This document shows positions 16,332-24,352 of a DNA stretch of 61,518 bases, one piece after another; within the stretch, counting starts at the first letter, position 1; each line of letters starts with the position of its first letter. The notes under the pieces are model-generated. The model was not told where the DNA came from, made no database searches, and saw only the letters and a program-made list of their open reading frames with translations. The DNA is from Adlercreutzia shanghongiae. Lineage in GTDB: Bacteria > Actinomycetota > Coriobacteriia > Coriobacteriales > Eggerthellaceae. The position numbers and the translations under genes are program-made. The stretch spans positions 1 through 61,518 of the forward strand of contig NZ_JAYMFI010000024.1 of assembly GCF_035830635.1 (NCBI RefSeq), written 5' to 3'.

Positions 16332-17231
16332 GTGGCCAATCAGAAATACGACGCGTTCCTGACGGTGGCGCGCCTCGGAAGCTTCAAGGCGGCCGCCGAG
16401 GAATTGGGCTATACCCAGGCGGGAATCAGCTATCTGGTGAACGCGCTGGAAAAGGAGCTCGGCCTCACCTTGTTCGTGCGCGAGTACGGCGGGGTGCATC
16501 TGACCGGCGAGGGGCGCGAGGTGCTCGGCCTTGTGCAGGCGATCAACGCCGACGAGCACGCACTTGCCACCCGCGTGCGCGAGCTGAACGACCTCGAAGG
16601 GGGCCTCGTGCGCGTGGGCTCGTTCACGAGCGTGGCCATCGAGTGGTTCCCCGGCATCGCCAAGGCGTTCTTGGACCGGTATCCGAAAATCGACCTGAAG
16701 CTTTTGTGCGTGGACGACGAGGAGGAGCTGCTGAATGCCGCCTGGGAGGGCCGCGCCGACTGCGCGTTCTCCGTTGCCCCTCAGAAGCGCGGGCTGGACG
16801 CGGTACCGCTGCACACCGACCCCCTGCTTGTGGTACTGCCGCCGGGTCACCCCCTGGCCGGCGAGCCCGTCTTCCCCACCGAGGCGCTGGCAAGCGAGCC
16901 CTACATCCAGTTGCAGGGCAACGCGCGCCCTTCCGAAATGGAGGCTCTGTTCGAGGCCAACGGCGTGACCCCCAACGTGCGTTTCACGGTGGACTCCGAC
17001 TATGCCGTGATGTCCATGGTAAGCGCCGGCCTGGGCTTCTCGGTGCTGCCAAGCCTCATCCTGCGGCGCACGCTGTTTCCCTTGGCCGTGCTGCCGGCCG
17101 AGCGCGAATGCGCCCGCGAGATATCGCTGGCGGTACGGTCGCAGGACACCGCCTCGGCGGCCACCCGCGCCTTCGCCGAAGTCACCCGGGAATGGGTAGC
17201 CGAGCAATACCCGGCCGCGCAGGTCCGCTAG
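16332..17231 (+). CDS. LysR-family transcriptional regulator
   Basis: Regulator of 299 residues, standard for the family. It has an N-terminal winged HTH (FLTVARLGSFKAAAEELGYT, then QAGISYLVNALEKELG) followed by a two-lobed periplasmic-binding-type effector domain. A GTG start follows AAGGAGG. It lies divergent from an EamA transporter, the classical arrangement in which the LysR protein controls an exporter in response to the exported compound. The 3' end is seven bases from the convergent histidine kinase gene. Confidence 0.9.
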   Translation: MANQKYDAFLTVARLGSFKAAAEELGYTQAGISYLVNALEKELGLTLFVREYGGVHLTGEGREVLGLVQAINADEHALATRVRELNDLEGGLVRVGSFTSVAIEWFPGIAKAFLDRYPKIDLKLLCVDDEEELLNAAWEGRADCAFSVAPQKRGLDAVPLHTDPLLVVLPPGHPLAGEPVFPTEALASEPYIQLQGNARPSEMEALFEANGVTPNVRFTVDSDYAVMSMVSAGLGFSVLPSLILRRTLFPLAVLPAERECAREISLAVRSQDTASAATRAFAEVTREWVAEQYPAAQVR

Positions 17232-17238
17232 CCCCCGC

Positions 17239-18186
17239 TCAGCGACAGCTGCCGGACAGCGTCACCGCGAAGGTGGCATCGACAACAGAGACTTCCAGCG
17301 CCAGACCCGAAGCACGTGCCAGGCCGAAGGCGATGGCCAGTCCCAGCCCGCTGCCGCCTGCGCGGCGTGAGGCGTCGCCGCGGTAGAAGCGCTCGAACAG
17401 ACGGCCCTCGTCCACCCCGTCCAAGCCCTCGGCGCGGTTCGACACCGCTAACACGAACCGACGGTCGGCCGCCGCAGCGTCGCCAGGCAACATCGACTCC
17501 GCATCGTCACCAACCGTCGCCGCGTCGCACAACCTCAGCTCTATCACGGGCGCGGCGCAGCCGTGGCGCAGGCAGTTCGCGAGCAGATTCTCCACGATGC
17601 GCCCCAAGGCCCCGGGGTCGGCCTCGACCACCACGCCCTCGGCCAGCGACACCGCGGGTTCCCAGCCGCGCGCGACGAAAGAGGGGTACAGCTCGGCCAG
17701 CACCGCGGCCACCGCCTCGCCGACATCCACCGGCTCCCGCGCCGGCTCGCAACCACCGTCGTCCACCTTCGCGAACTCGAAGAGTGCGTCCACAAGTCGC
17801 CGCATCGCGCCCAGACGCTCGGCGGCGGCCGCCACGCACTCGTTGCGCTCCTCGTCGCCGGACGCTACGGCGTACAGCTGCAAAAAGCCCTGGGCACCGG
17901 CCAGGGGCGTGCGCACGTCGTGGGAAAACGACGCCAGGTTCTCTCCTAGAAGCCGCCGTTCCTCGGCCGCTTCCCGACGCGCGGCATCGGCCTCGTCGAT
18001 AAGCCCGTTGGCCTCCCGCGCCAAGGCCCGGGCTGCCGGCGTGGGAAACCTGAGCCGCAGCCGCCGCAAATCGCGCCCGCGCACAGCCAGTGCGTCGGCC
18101 ATCGCCCGCATCTGACGCTCGGTGGCCGCCACGTACCCCGCAAGCGCCACCGCCAGCAGCAGGCAAAGCGCGCCCAGCCAGATCAC
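17239..18186 (-). CDS. Sensor histidine kinase, last gene of an RR-ABC-permease-HK module
   Basis: Kinase of 315 residues with one N-terminal membrane segment and no extracellular domain. A short HAMP-like linker is followed by HisKA (FSHDVRTPLAGAQGFLQLY, phospho-acceptor His) and HATPase (N-box ENLLANCLRHG, G-box GGSGLGLAIAFGLA). Kinases of this compact type sense envelope stress or peptide antibiotics, often through an adjacent ABC transporter. The GTG start overlaps the permease stop (GTGA). The cognate regulator is most likely the OmpR-type protein encoded at the head of the same cluster (20213-20914). Confidence 0.85.
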   Translation of the reverse strand: MIWLGALCLLLAVALAGYVAATERQMRAMADALAVRGRDLRRLRLRFPTPAARALAREANGLIDEADAARREAAEERRLLGENLASFSHDVRTPLAGAQGFLQLYAVASGDEERNECVAAAAERLGAMRRLVDALFEFAKVDDGGCEPAREPVDVGEAVAAVLAELYPSFVARGWEPAVSLAEGVVVEADPGALGRIVENLLANCLRHGCAAPVIELRLCDAATVGDDAESMLPGDAAAADRRFVLAVSNRAEGLDGVDEGRLFERFYRGDASRRAGGSGLGLAIAFGLARASGLALEVSVVDATFAVTLSGSCR

Positions 18187-19034
18187 AGGGCCCTCCTTCT
18201 CACCGCGAACCACGCCACCGCAATCGCCACTGCTGCCAGCAGGGCCACCGGAGCCGCATCGGCCGCCGTCGGGGTAGCGCCCTCGCCCATCATCCACTGC
18301 AGCTGAGCCGCGGGCAACCACGAGGGCAGCATCGCCGGGCTGTCGAAGAACGCCGCTGCCACCCCCGACGCGCCCGGCAGCGCGGGAAGTCCCGCCAGCT
18401 GCGCCACCTGGTCCGCGATCACGTACCCGTTCGCCAGCAGTATCTCGAACTGGCCCGTTCCCAACAGAAGGGCTGCCAGCAGCGTGGGCCCGAGCCGCTT
18501 CGTCGCTGCCGCCACGGCTATCGTGAGCATCCCGTATCCTTCCAGAACGAGCACCATCTGCGCAGCCCACCGCGCAAAGCGTCCCGTCTCGTCGCCCACA
18601 CCCAACAGCGGAAACCGGGGAATAACCGCCCACACCGCCGCCCAGGCCACGCCGATGAACAGCAGCGCAATCAGCGCCACCGTAAGCGCCGAAGCCAGCA
18701 CGTAATCGCGCCGGAACGAAGGTGCGGCGGCCAGCGACCGGCACGCGCCCTCCCGCCACTCCTCGGCGAACAGCGATGCCACGAGCAGCAGCACGAGCGT
18801 CAGCAGGAAGTAAACGACGCCGCCCTTGCCCAAATACGCCCCTGCATCCAAGTTCACCTTCACGCCGTCCTGACCGATCGGCGGGATGCCGTCGAAATAG
18901 CCCTCCTGCCCATGGTAGTTCTGCCCAACGGAAACCATATCCCACGCCATGATGACGGCGAACGTGATGAGCAGCCCCCAGAACGCGCGATTGCGAGCAA
19001 TGCGGTACCACTGGGCATGCAAGACATTAAGCAT
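18183..19034 (-). CDS. ABC-2 type transporter permease
   Basis: Membrane subunit of 283 residues with about six spans (first near residues 15-35, last followed by an Arg-rich FAVRRRAL tail). It resembles permeases of bacteriocin-immunity or antibiotic-resistance transporters. The ATG at 19034 overlaps the end of the ATPase gene by eight bases and its stop overlaps the kinase start, so the three genes are translationally coupled. Confidence 0.85.
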   Translation of the reverse strand: MLNVLHAQWYRIARNRAFWGLLITFAVIMAWDMVSVGQNYHGQEGYFDGIPPIGQDGVKVNLDAGAYLGKGGVVYFLLTLVLLLVASLFAEEWREGACRSLAAAPSFRRDYVLASALTVALIALLFIGVAWAAVWAVIPRFPLLGVGDETGRFARWAAQMVLVLEGYGMLTIAVAAATKRLGPTLLAALLLGTGQFEILLANGYVIADQVAQLAGLPALPGASGVAAAFFDSPAMLPSWLPAAQLQWMMGEGATPTAADAAPVALLAAVAIAVAWFAVRRRAL

Positions 19035-19983
19035 GGCTCCCGCCCCCTTTCGTGTCGGAATACCTTGACGGACCATCGACGACTTCCGCACCTCCCATGA
19101 GGTCGACGAAATAATCCTCGATATCGCGAGCGTGGACGTATAGCCCGCTCACGGGCACATTGGCCGTAAGAAGGACACGGCCTACTGCCTCGGCGTCGAG
19201 GCCGGCCACCCGGATGGCGTCATCGGGCATCACCGTAAAGACGGCATCGGGGAATGCCCCTTCGAGTACCGCCAAGGCTCGTGGCGTCTCCGGCGTTTCC
19301 ACGCACAGATAGTCGGCGCAGGCATCTTCCACTTCCTCTGCGGTCATCTGGATCGCCAGACGTCCATCGCGAAGGACTCCGTAGCGGTTCACCAAACGCT
19401 CAAGCTGATCGAGCACATGAGAGCTGATGAGCACGGCGCACCCCCGCTGCAAGGCAAGATCGGCCAGCAGACATCGAACCTGACGCACCCCCTCCGGGTC
19501 CAACCCGTTGAAGGGCTCGTCCAAAAGCAGCACATCCGGTCGCCCCACCAGCGCAAGGGCCAACCCGAGGCGCTGCTTCATGCCAAGGGAATAGCCCCGC
19601 GCGCTCTTGTCGGCCACCAAGCCGAGTCCCACGGCCTCCACCACTTCGGCCACCTCGGCCTTCGGATTCGCAAGCCCCTGGGCCAGCGCCCGCACCATCA
19701 CGTTCTGGAACCCCGTAAGCCCGGGATTCACGGCGGGATGCTCGATGAGGCAGCCCAGACGAGCGCTCGTCTGGCAGGGGCCCAAAATCTCACCGCACAC
19801 CGCCACCGTGCCGGCAGTGGGCGCAAGGTAGCCCGCGATAAGCTTCAGCAGCGTGGACTTGCCGGCCCCGTTGCGCCCCACAAGACCGTAAACGTCCCCC
19901 GCCGCAAGGGAAAGCGACACATCGTCCACCGCTCGCTTCGTGCGAAAGGCGCGGGTGAGGCGGTCGCAGCGCAGTGCTTCCAT
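19027..19983 (-). CDS. ABC transporter ATP-binding protein
   Basis: ATPase of 318 residues: Walker A GRNGAGKSTLLKL, signature YSLGMKQRLGLALAL (SLGMKQR variant typical of bacitracin/lantibiotic exporters), Walker B VLLLDEPFNGLDP and switch His ISSHVLDQ. The ATG at 19983 follows AAAGGA; an in-frame start at 20019 is less supported. With the permease it forms an export or immunity pump, and the flanking kinase and regulator suggest induction by its substrate. Confidence 0.9.
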   Translation of the reverse strand: MEALRCDRLTRAFRTKRAVDDVSLSLAAGDVYGLVGRNGAGKSTLLKLIAGYLAPTAGTVAVCGEILGPCQTSARLGCLIEHPAVNPGLTGFQNVMVRALAQGLANPKAEVAEVVEAVGLGLVADKSARGYSLGMKQRLGLALALVGRPDVLLLDEPFNGLDPEGVRQVRCLLADLALQRGCAVLISSHVLDQLERLVNRYGVLRDGRLAIQMTAEEVEDACADYLCVETPETPRALAVLEGAFPDAVFTVMPDDAIRVAGLDAEAVGRVLLTANVPVSGLYVHARDIEDYFVDLMGGAEVVDGPSRYSDTKGGGSHA

Positions 19984-20081
19984 GAGCACGTCCTTTCTCT
20001 GAGAACCAGCGATTTCCATCTTAGGACGCGCGTGCCCAGAAACCTCCTAGGAAGCTCCAAGAAAGTGCCAAGACGGGCCGA

Positions 20082-20192
20082 ATGTCTGAGAAGCGTGGTT
20101 TTTTTCCGCGTCAAGACAGAGGAAATGACCTGCGGTTTCTCATTGTTTCCGCAGGTCATAAGCTTGGTGCAGAAATGACGTTTCTCAGACAT
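20082..20192. repeat. Nested palindromic element with terminal inverted repeats
   Basis: Outer arms ATGTCTGAGAA (20082-20092) and TTCTCAGACAT (20182-20192) are exact inverted copies. Inside, ATGACCTGCGG (20125-20135) and CCGCAGGTCAT (20149-20159) form a second exact 11-bp stem. The 111-bp unit lies between the response-regulator stop and the ATPase start and is clearly AT-richer than its surroundings. It could be a miniature mobile palindrome or an attenuator separating the regulator from the transporter genes. Confidence 0.65.
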
Positions 20193-20212
20193 CCACCCGC
20201 GGAGGCGAGGCC

Positions 20213-20914
20213 TCAAACACCGTCGCGCAGCTTGAAGCCGACGCCCCAGACGGTCTCCACGTAGTCCTCGGTGCCGGTGCCGCGCAGCTTGGCGCGAATG
20301 TTGCCGATGTGGGTGGCCACGGTCTTGTCCTCCAGGGCCGCCACATCCCCGCCGGCCGCCGCCGATAGGGCGCGCTTGGTGTGCACCTGGCGGGGCGCGG
20401 CCATAAGGGCGCGCACGATCTCGTACTCGGTGCGTGTCAGGCGCACGGGCGTGCCGGCGGCCGCGAAGCTGCGGGCATCCTCGTCAAGCTCCCATGCCCC
20501 GAACCGCAGCATGTCCGGCACCGAAGAGGCCGGGGGCGTCGCGGACGTCGCCCGACGCAGCACCGCCTCGCAGCGGGCCGCCAGCTCCTCCAAATCGAAG
20601 GGCTTCGTGAGATAGTCGTCGGCGCCGAGACGCAGAAGCCCTACCCGGTCAGCCACCGTAGTCCGGGCAGACAACACGATGACGGGAACACCGCCCGCGC
20701 GGGCAGCACTCACCACTGCCTCCCCGCTTTCCCCGGGCAGCATAAGATCGGTGATGACCAGGTTAAAAGAAGCGCCGCCCTCCAGATGCATGAGGCCCTC
20801 GGTGCCGGAGAAGGCCGCCGTGGGCACAGCGCCCTGCTTTTCCGCATAGGAGCAGACGACGCGGTTGATGGCCGCGTCGTCTTCCACCACCAGTATGCGC
20901 GCGCCCGCCAGCAC
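20213..20914 (-). CDS. OmpR/PhoB-family response regulator
   Basis: Regulator of 233 residues. The receiver domain has acidic pair VEDD, phospho-acceptor VITDLMLPG, switch Ser in VLSARTT and Lys in DDYLTKPFDLEEL. The C-terminal winged helix has RLTRTEYEIVRAL and VATHIGNIRAKL. A GTG start (MLAGARILVV) is used, four bases after the stop of the upstream peptidase, so it is expressed from the pepP operon or a promoter inside pepP. The partner kinase is probably at 17239-18186, three genes downstream. Confidence 0.88.
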   Translation of the reverse strand: MLAGARILVVEDDAAINRVVCSYAEKQGAVPTAAFSGTEGLMHLEGGASFNLVITDLMLPGESGEAVVSAARAGGVPVIVLSARTTVADRVGLLRLGADDYLTKPFDLEELAARCEAVLRRATSATPPASSVPDMLRFGAWELDEDARSFAAAGTPVRLTRTEYEIVRALMAAPRQVHTKRALSAAAGGDVAALEDKTVATHIGNIRAKLRGTGTEDYVETVWGVGFKLRDGV

Positions 20915-20918
20915 GAGG

Positions 20919-22067
20919 CTAGATAACCACCAGGTCGTGGGTCGACTTCGTGAACACCTCGAAGCCGTCGTCGGTGATAACGCCGAAGTCCTCCAAGCGC
21001 ATGCCGAACTTGCCCGGCAGGTAGATGCCCGGCTCCACGGTGACCACGTTGCCGGCCGCAAGCGGCTCGTCGTTGCGCGTCGAGAGCACCGGCTCCTCGT
21101 GAATGTCGAGCCCCACGCCGTGGCCGAGCCCGTGGCCCATGGCGCCGGCGAAGCCGCCCGCGGCAAGCACCGCCTCGGCCCGCTCGTGCGCTTCCTTGCC
21201 CGTCACGCCCGGGGCGAGCATGGCCTCCACGGTCTCGTTGGCCTCGCGCACCGTGCGCCATGCATCGCGCATCTGCCCCTCGGGCTCGCCGAGGAACACC
21301 GTGCGGGTCATGTCCGAGCAGTAGCCGTAGGACTTCGCGCCGAAATCGAGCACCACGCACTGGCCGGCCTCCAGCATGGCGATGCCGGGCACCGCGTGGG
21401 GGTTCGCCGCGTTCTCGCCCGTGGCCACGATGGTGGCGAAGGCCAGGCCCTGGGCCCCGTGGCGCAGCATCCACTCGTCCAGCTCCAGCTGCACCTCGCG
21501 CTCCATCATGCCCGGGCGCATGAACTCCACGATATGGGAGAAGGCCGCATCGGTGATGGACTGGGCGCCCTTCATGCGGGCCACCTCGTAGCGCTCCTTC
21601 ACGGCGCGCAGACGGCGCACCACCCCATCGGTCTCGCCGATGGAGAACTCGGCTGGGAAGGCCTTCTGCAGGGCGCGGTACTCGGCCAGGGTGATGGCGT
21701 CCTCGATCTGCAGCTCGGCCCCGGGCATGCCGTGCAGCCACGAGCCCATCCACTGGCGCGCCACGAAGCTCGCATGGCTCTCGCGCGTCTCGTCCACGCG
21801 CACCGGCGTGCGGCGCGCGGCCTGCTCGCAGGCTTTGGCGTAACGCGAATCGGTATGCAGCACCACGCGGTCGGGGGCCACATACAGGGCATGGGCCTGC
21901 TCGTCGTCGAACACGCCGTCGAAGGCCGTCAGCCAGCGGATGTTCGAGGTGTCGCGCACCACCATGGGCGAGGGGCGTCCGTCGCGCAGCTGGTTCATGG
22001 TGCGCAGAAGCTGGCCGATATGCCACTCGCAGGCGACCGGGTTGTGCAGTTCATCGAAGACGGTCAT
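20919..22067 (-). CDS. M24-family aminopeptidase (Xaa-Pro type)
   Basis: Metallopeptidase of 382 residues. A creatinase-like N-terminal domain (about 1-155) precedes the pita-bread domain with the five metal ligands in segments VVLDFGAKSYGYCSDMTRT (two Asp), MGHGLGHGVGLDIHEEP (His), TVEPGIYL (Glu) and RLEDFGVI (Glu). It removes N-terminal residues ahead of proline in the cytoplasm. AAAGGAAG precedes the ATG. It follows aroQ, as in many actinobacteria and firmicutes where aroQ-pepP-efp are linked; here efp has been separated. Confidence 0.9.
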   Translation of the reverse strand: MTVFDELHNPVACEWHIGQLLRTMNQLRDGRPSPMVVRDTSNIRWLTAFDGVFDDEQAHALYVAPDRVVLHTDSRYAKACEQAARRTPVRVDETRESHASFVARQWMGSWLHGMPGAELQIEDAITLAEYRALQKAFPAEFSIGETDGVVRRLRAVKERYEVARMKGAQSITDAAFSHIVEFMRPGMMEREVQLELDEWMLRHGAQGLAFATIVATGENAANPHAVPGIAMLEAGQCVVLDFGAKSYGYCSDMTRTVFLGEPEGQMRDAWRTVREANETVEAMLAPGVTGKEAHERAEAVLAAGGFAGAMGHGLGHGVGLDIHEEPVLSTRNDEPLAAGNVVTVEPGIYLPGKFGMRLEDFGVITDDGFEVFTKSTHDLVVI

Positions 22068-22143
22068 AGGTCTTCCTTTCTCGACCGAGTGCAGGCAGGC
22101 CGGCTGCGGGGCGGGGGCGTTCGCGCGGAGTTCCGCAGCGAAC

Positions 22144-22166
22144 GGGACAGTCCGGTGGACTGTCCC
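22144..22166. terminator. Perfect 10-bp hairpin in the aroQ-pepP gap
   Basis: GGGACAGTCC (22144-22153) and GGACTGTCCC (22157-22166) pair exactly with a three-base loop in the 159-bp gap between aroQ and pepP. There is no T-tract on either strand, so it may be a processing site, attenuator or repeat rather than a terminator. Confidence 0.4.
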
Positions 22167-22226
22167 GCCGAGCGAGGACTGTCTGAGCACGAATGTCCTC
22201 GTCCCGCCGGCGGCGGGGCGGGCGGC

Positions 22227-22664
22227 TTACTTCGCTTCCTCTTCCAACAGTATATCCAGCGCGCGCAGGTAGCCATCCTTGCCCAAGCCCTTCACCTGGG
22301 CGATGCAGGCCGGCGCGATCACCGACGTGCGGCGGAACTCCTCGCGTTGGGAAATATCCGAGATATGAATCTCCACCACCGGCACATCGATGGTCTCCAC
22401 CGCATCGTGCAGGGCGTAGGAGTAGTGCGTGTGGGCGCCCGGATTGTACACGATGCCGTCGTAGTTGCCGTGGGCCGTATGCAGCCGGTCGATGAGCGCG
22501 CCCTCGTGGTTCGACTGGAAGCAGTCCACCTGCGCGCCGCGCTCGGCCCCATAGGAGCGCACCATCTCCTCGATATCGGCCAGCGTGTCCGACCCGTAAA
22601 TAGCCCGGTCGCGGACACCCAGCATATTCAGGTTCGGTCCGTTCATCAGCAAAATCTTCTTCAC
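22227..22664 (-). CDS. aroQ: Type II 3-dehydroquinate dehydratase
   Basis: Enzyme of 145 residues catalysing dehydration of 3-dehydroquinate to 3-dehydroshikimate, step 3 of the shikimate pathway; the type II enzyme forms a dodecamer. Family motifs are visible: NGPNLNMLG (8-16), catalytic Tyr23 in AIYG, NPGAHTHYSYAL with the catalytic His, and VEIHISDISQREEFRRTS. The GTG start overlaps the aroB stop as GTGA and follows GGAGGC, so the genes are translationally coupled. Confidence 0.95.
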   Translation of the reverse strand: MKKILLMNGPNLNMLGVRDRAIYGSDTLADIEEMVRSYGAERGAQVDCFQSNHEGALIDRLHTAHGNYDGIVYNPGAHTHYSYALHDAVETIDVPVVEIHISDISQREEFRRTSVIAPACIAQVKGLGKDGYLRALDILLEEEAK

Positions 22665-23770
22665 TTCGACGCCTCCCACTGCCGCAGCTGTTCCAGAATC
22701 ACCTCGTCGGGCACTGCCACCAGCTCCCAATCGCCGATGTCGCGAGGCAGCACGAAGCGCACCTCGCCGGCGCGGGTCTTCTTGTCGCGCTTCATGGCCG
22801 CAAGCATGTCCTCTGCCGGCGCCGACCACGCAAGGGCCGGCAACCCCAGCCCGTCCAGAAGTTCGTCCTGGGCACTCACCAGCTCGTCGGACGTGCCCAC
22901 CAAAGGCGCACCGAGCCGCGCCGCGAAGCGCATGCCCTCGGCCACGGCAGCGCCATGGGAAAACGTCCCATAGCCGGCCAGAGATTCCACCGCATGCCCC
23001 AAGGTGTGCCCATAGTTCAGACACTCGCGCACGCCCCGGCTCTCCGTCTTGTCCTCGGCCACTACGTTGGCCTTGAACACCACCGAGCGCGCGATGGCCT
23101 CGGTGACCACCACCCCGTCACGGGCGGCCAGGGCCTCGGCATGGTCCATCATCCAGAAGAAGAACTCGTCGGAATCGATGACCGACGCCTTGGCGATCTC
23201 GGCGCAGCCGCAGGCCCACTCGCGGTCGTCGAGTGTGGCGAGCGCCGTCGTGGAGGCACACACGTAGGCCGGCTGCTTGAACGTGCCCACGAGGTTCTTC
23301 CCCGCAGGCAGGTTCACGCCGGTCTTGCCGCCGACCGAGGAATCCACCATGGCCAGAAGCGAGGTGGGCACCTGCACGAACGCGATACCGCGCATGTAGG
23401 TGGAGGCCACGAACCCGGCCAGATCCCCCACCACGCCGCCGCCCAGGGCCACCACGGCGCAGTCGCGCGTCAGCCCCAGGCCCGCCATGGCCGACCAGAT
23501 CTCGCCGGCCACCTCCACCGACTTCGCATCCTCGCCGGCCGGCACCACGATGTCGCTCACACGGAAGCCCGCCGCCTTCAGCGACGCCTTCGCCTCTTCC
23601 AAATACAGAGGCCCCACGTTGGAATCGGTGATGACGAGCAAATGCGGCGCCTCGCCCACCTTCTCGAGCTTGCGCACCGATTCGCCGAGCCCGGCAAGCA
23701 CCGTGGCGCCGATGCGCACGTCGTAGGGCACCTCGCCGGGAATGTTGACCACTATCTTTGTTGCGGGCAC
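22661..23770 (-). CDS. aroB: 3-dehydroquinate synthase
   Basis: Enzyme of 369 residues that converts DAHP to 3-dehydroquinate using NAD and a divalent metal. It shows the nucleotide-binding GGGVVGDLAGFVA, the PTSLLAMVDSSVGGKTGVN segment and the metal-ligand helix NYGHTLGHAVE. A GTG start behind AAAGGAGGGG lies inside the 3' end of aroK (19-bp overlap). Second step of the pathway; it lies between aroK and aroQ in a tightly coupled block. Confidence 0.96.
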   Translation of the reverse strand: MPATKIVVNIPGEVPYDVRIGATVLAGLGESVRKLEKVGEAPHLLVITDSNVGPLYLEEAKASLKAAGFRVSDIVVPAGEDAKSVEVAGEIWSAMAGLGLTRDCAVVALGGGVVGDLAGFVASTYMRGIAFVQVPTSLLAMVDSSVGGKTGVNLPAGKNLVGTFKQPAYVCASTTALATLDDREWACGCAEIAKASVIDSDEFFFWMMDHAEALAARDGVVVTEAIARSVVFKANVVAEDKTESRGVRECLNYGHTLGHAVESLAGYGTFSHGAAVAEGMRFAARLGAPLVGTSDELVSAQDELLDGLGLPALAWSAPAEDMLAAMKRDKKTRAGEVRFVLPRDIGDWELVAVPDEVILEQLRQWEASK

Positions 23771-24351
23771 AGGATCCCCTCCTTTTCCAGAATGCGCTGG
23801 ACCTCCCGCGCGATGGCGGGCACCGATTTGCCGGCCGTGCTCACGCGCACGTCGGCCACGGCCTCGTACAGCGGCAGGCGCTCCTCGCAGCGGGCGCGGG
23901 CCGCTTCCAAATTTTGGAACAGGGGCCGGGTGGAGGTGTCGCTGATACGGCCGGCCGCCTCGTCGGCGGTCACCTCCAGATACACCACGAAGCCGGCCTC
24001 CTTGAACACCTCGCGGTTGGCCGGCGTGACCACCACGCCGCCGCCGCAGGAGATGAGCAGCGGGTCGGGCTTGGCGCCCAGCTCGCGCAGCACTTGCGTT
24101 TCAATGGCGCGGAAGCCCTCCTCGCCGGACTGGGCGAAAATCTCCTTGACCTTCTTGCCCTCGCGCCGCTCGATGTAGGTGTCCATATCCACCGAGGCCA
24201 CGCCACAAGTGCGGGCGATGCGCCGGGCCACCGATGTTTTGCCGGCACCCATGAAGCCGACGAAGAACACCGGGCGCGCAAGCTCCATAGGGCCATCGGG
24301 GACAAAAGCCGGCGGGCGTCGGCGGGCTTTGGCACGCATCAAGGCGCCCAT
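23752..24351 (-). CDS. aroK: Shikimate kinase
   Basis: Enzyme of 199 residues that phosphorylates shikimate at O3 with ATP. The P-loop GFMGAGKT is at 32-39, the Mg/shikimate-binding DMD at 55-57 and SCGGG in the shikimate-binding loop. It is about 25 residues longer at the N-terminus than typical kinases (basic, Pro-rich); the ATG at MELARP (residue 22) is an alternative start. Its start lies one base after the aroC stop and it overlaps aroB by 19 bases. Confidence 0.93.
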   Translation of the reverse strand: MGALMRAKARRRPPAFVPDGPMELARPVFFVGFMGAGKTSVARRIARTCGVASVDMDTYIERREGKKVKEIFAQSGEEGFRAIETQVLRELGAKPDPLLISCGGGVVVTPANREVFKEAGFVVYLEVTADEAAGRISDTSTRPLFQNLEAARARCEERLPLYEAVADVRVSTAGKSVPAIAREVQRILEKEGILCPQQR

Positions 24352-24352
24352 G

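Noticed and set aside
22144..22166. Hairpin as part of a riboswitch for the shikimate genes
   Set aside because: It is an isolated 10-bp stem downstream of aroQ with no conserved aptamer features.
20865..22973. 702-codon open frame on the plus strand
   Set aside because: Antisense to pepP and aroQ, His/Gly/Arg-rich with no recognisable fold.
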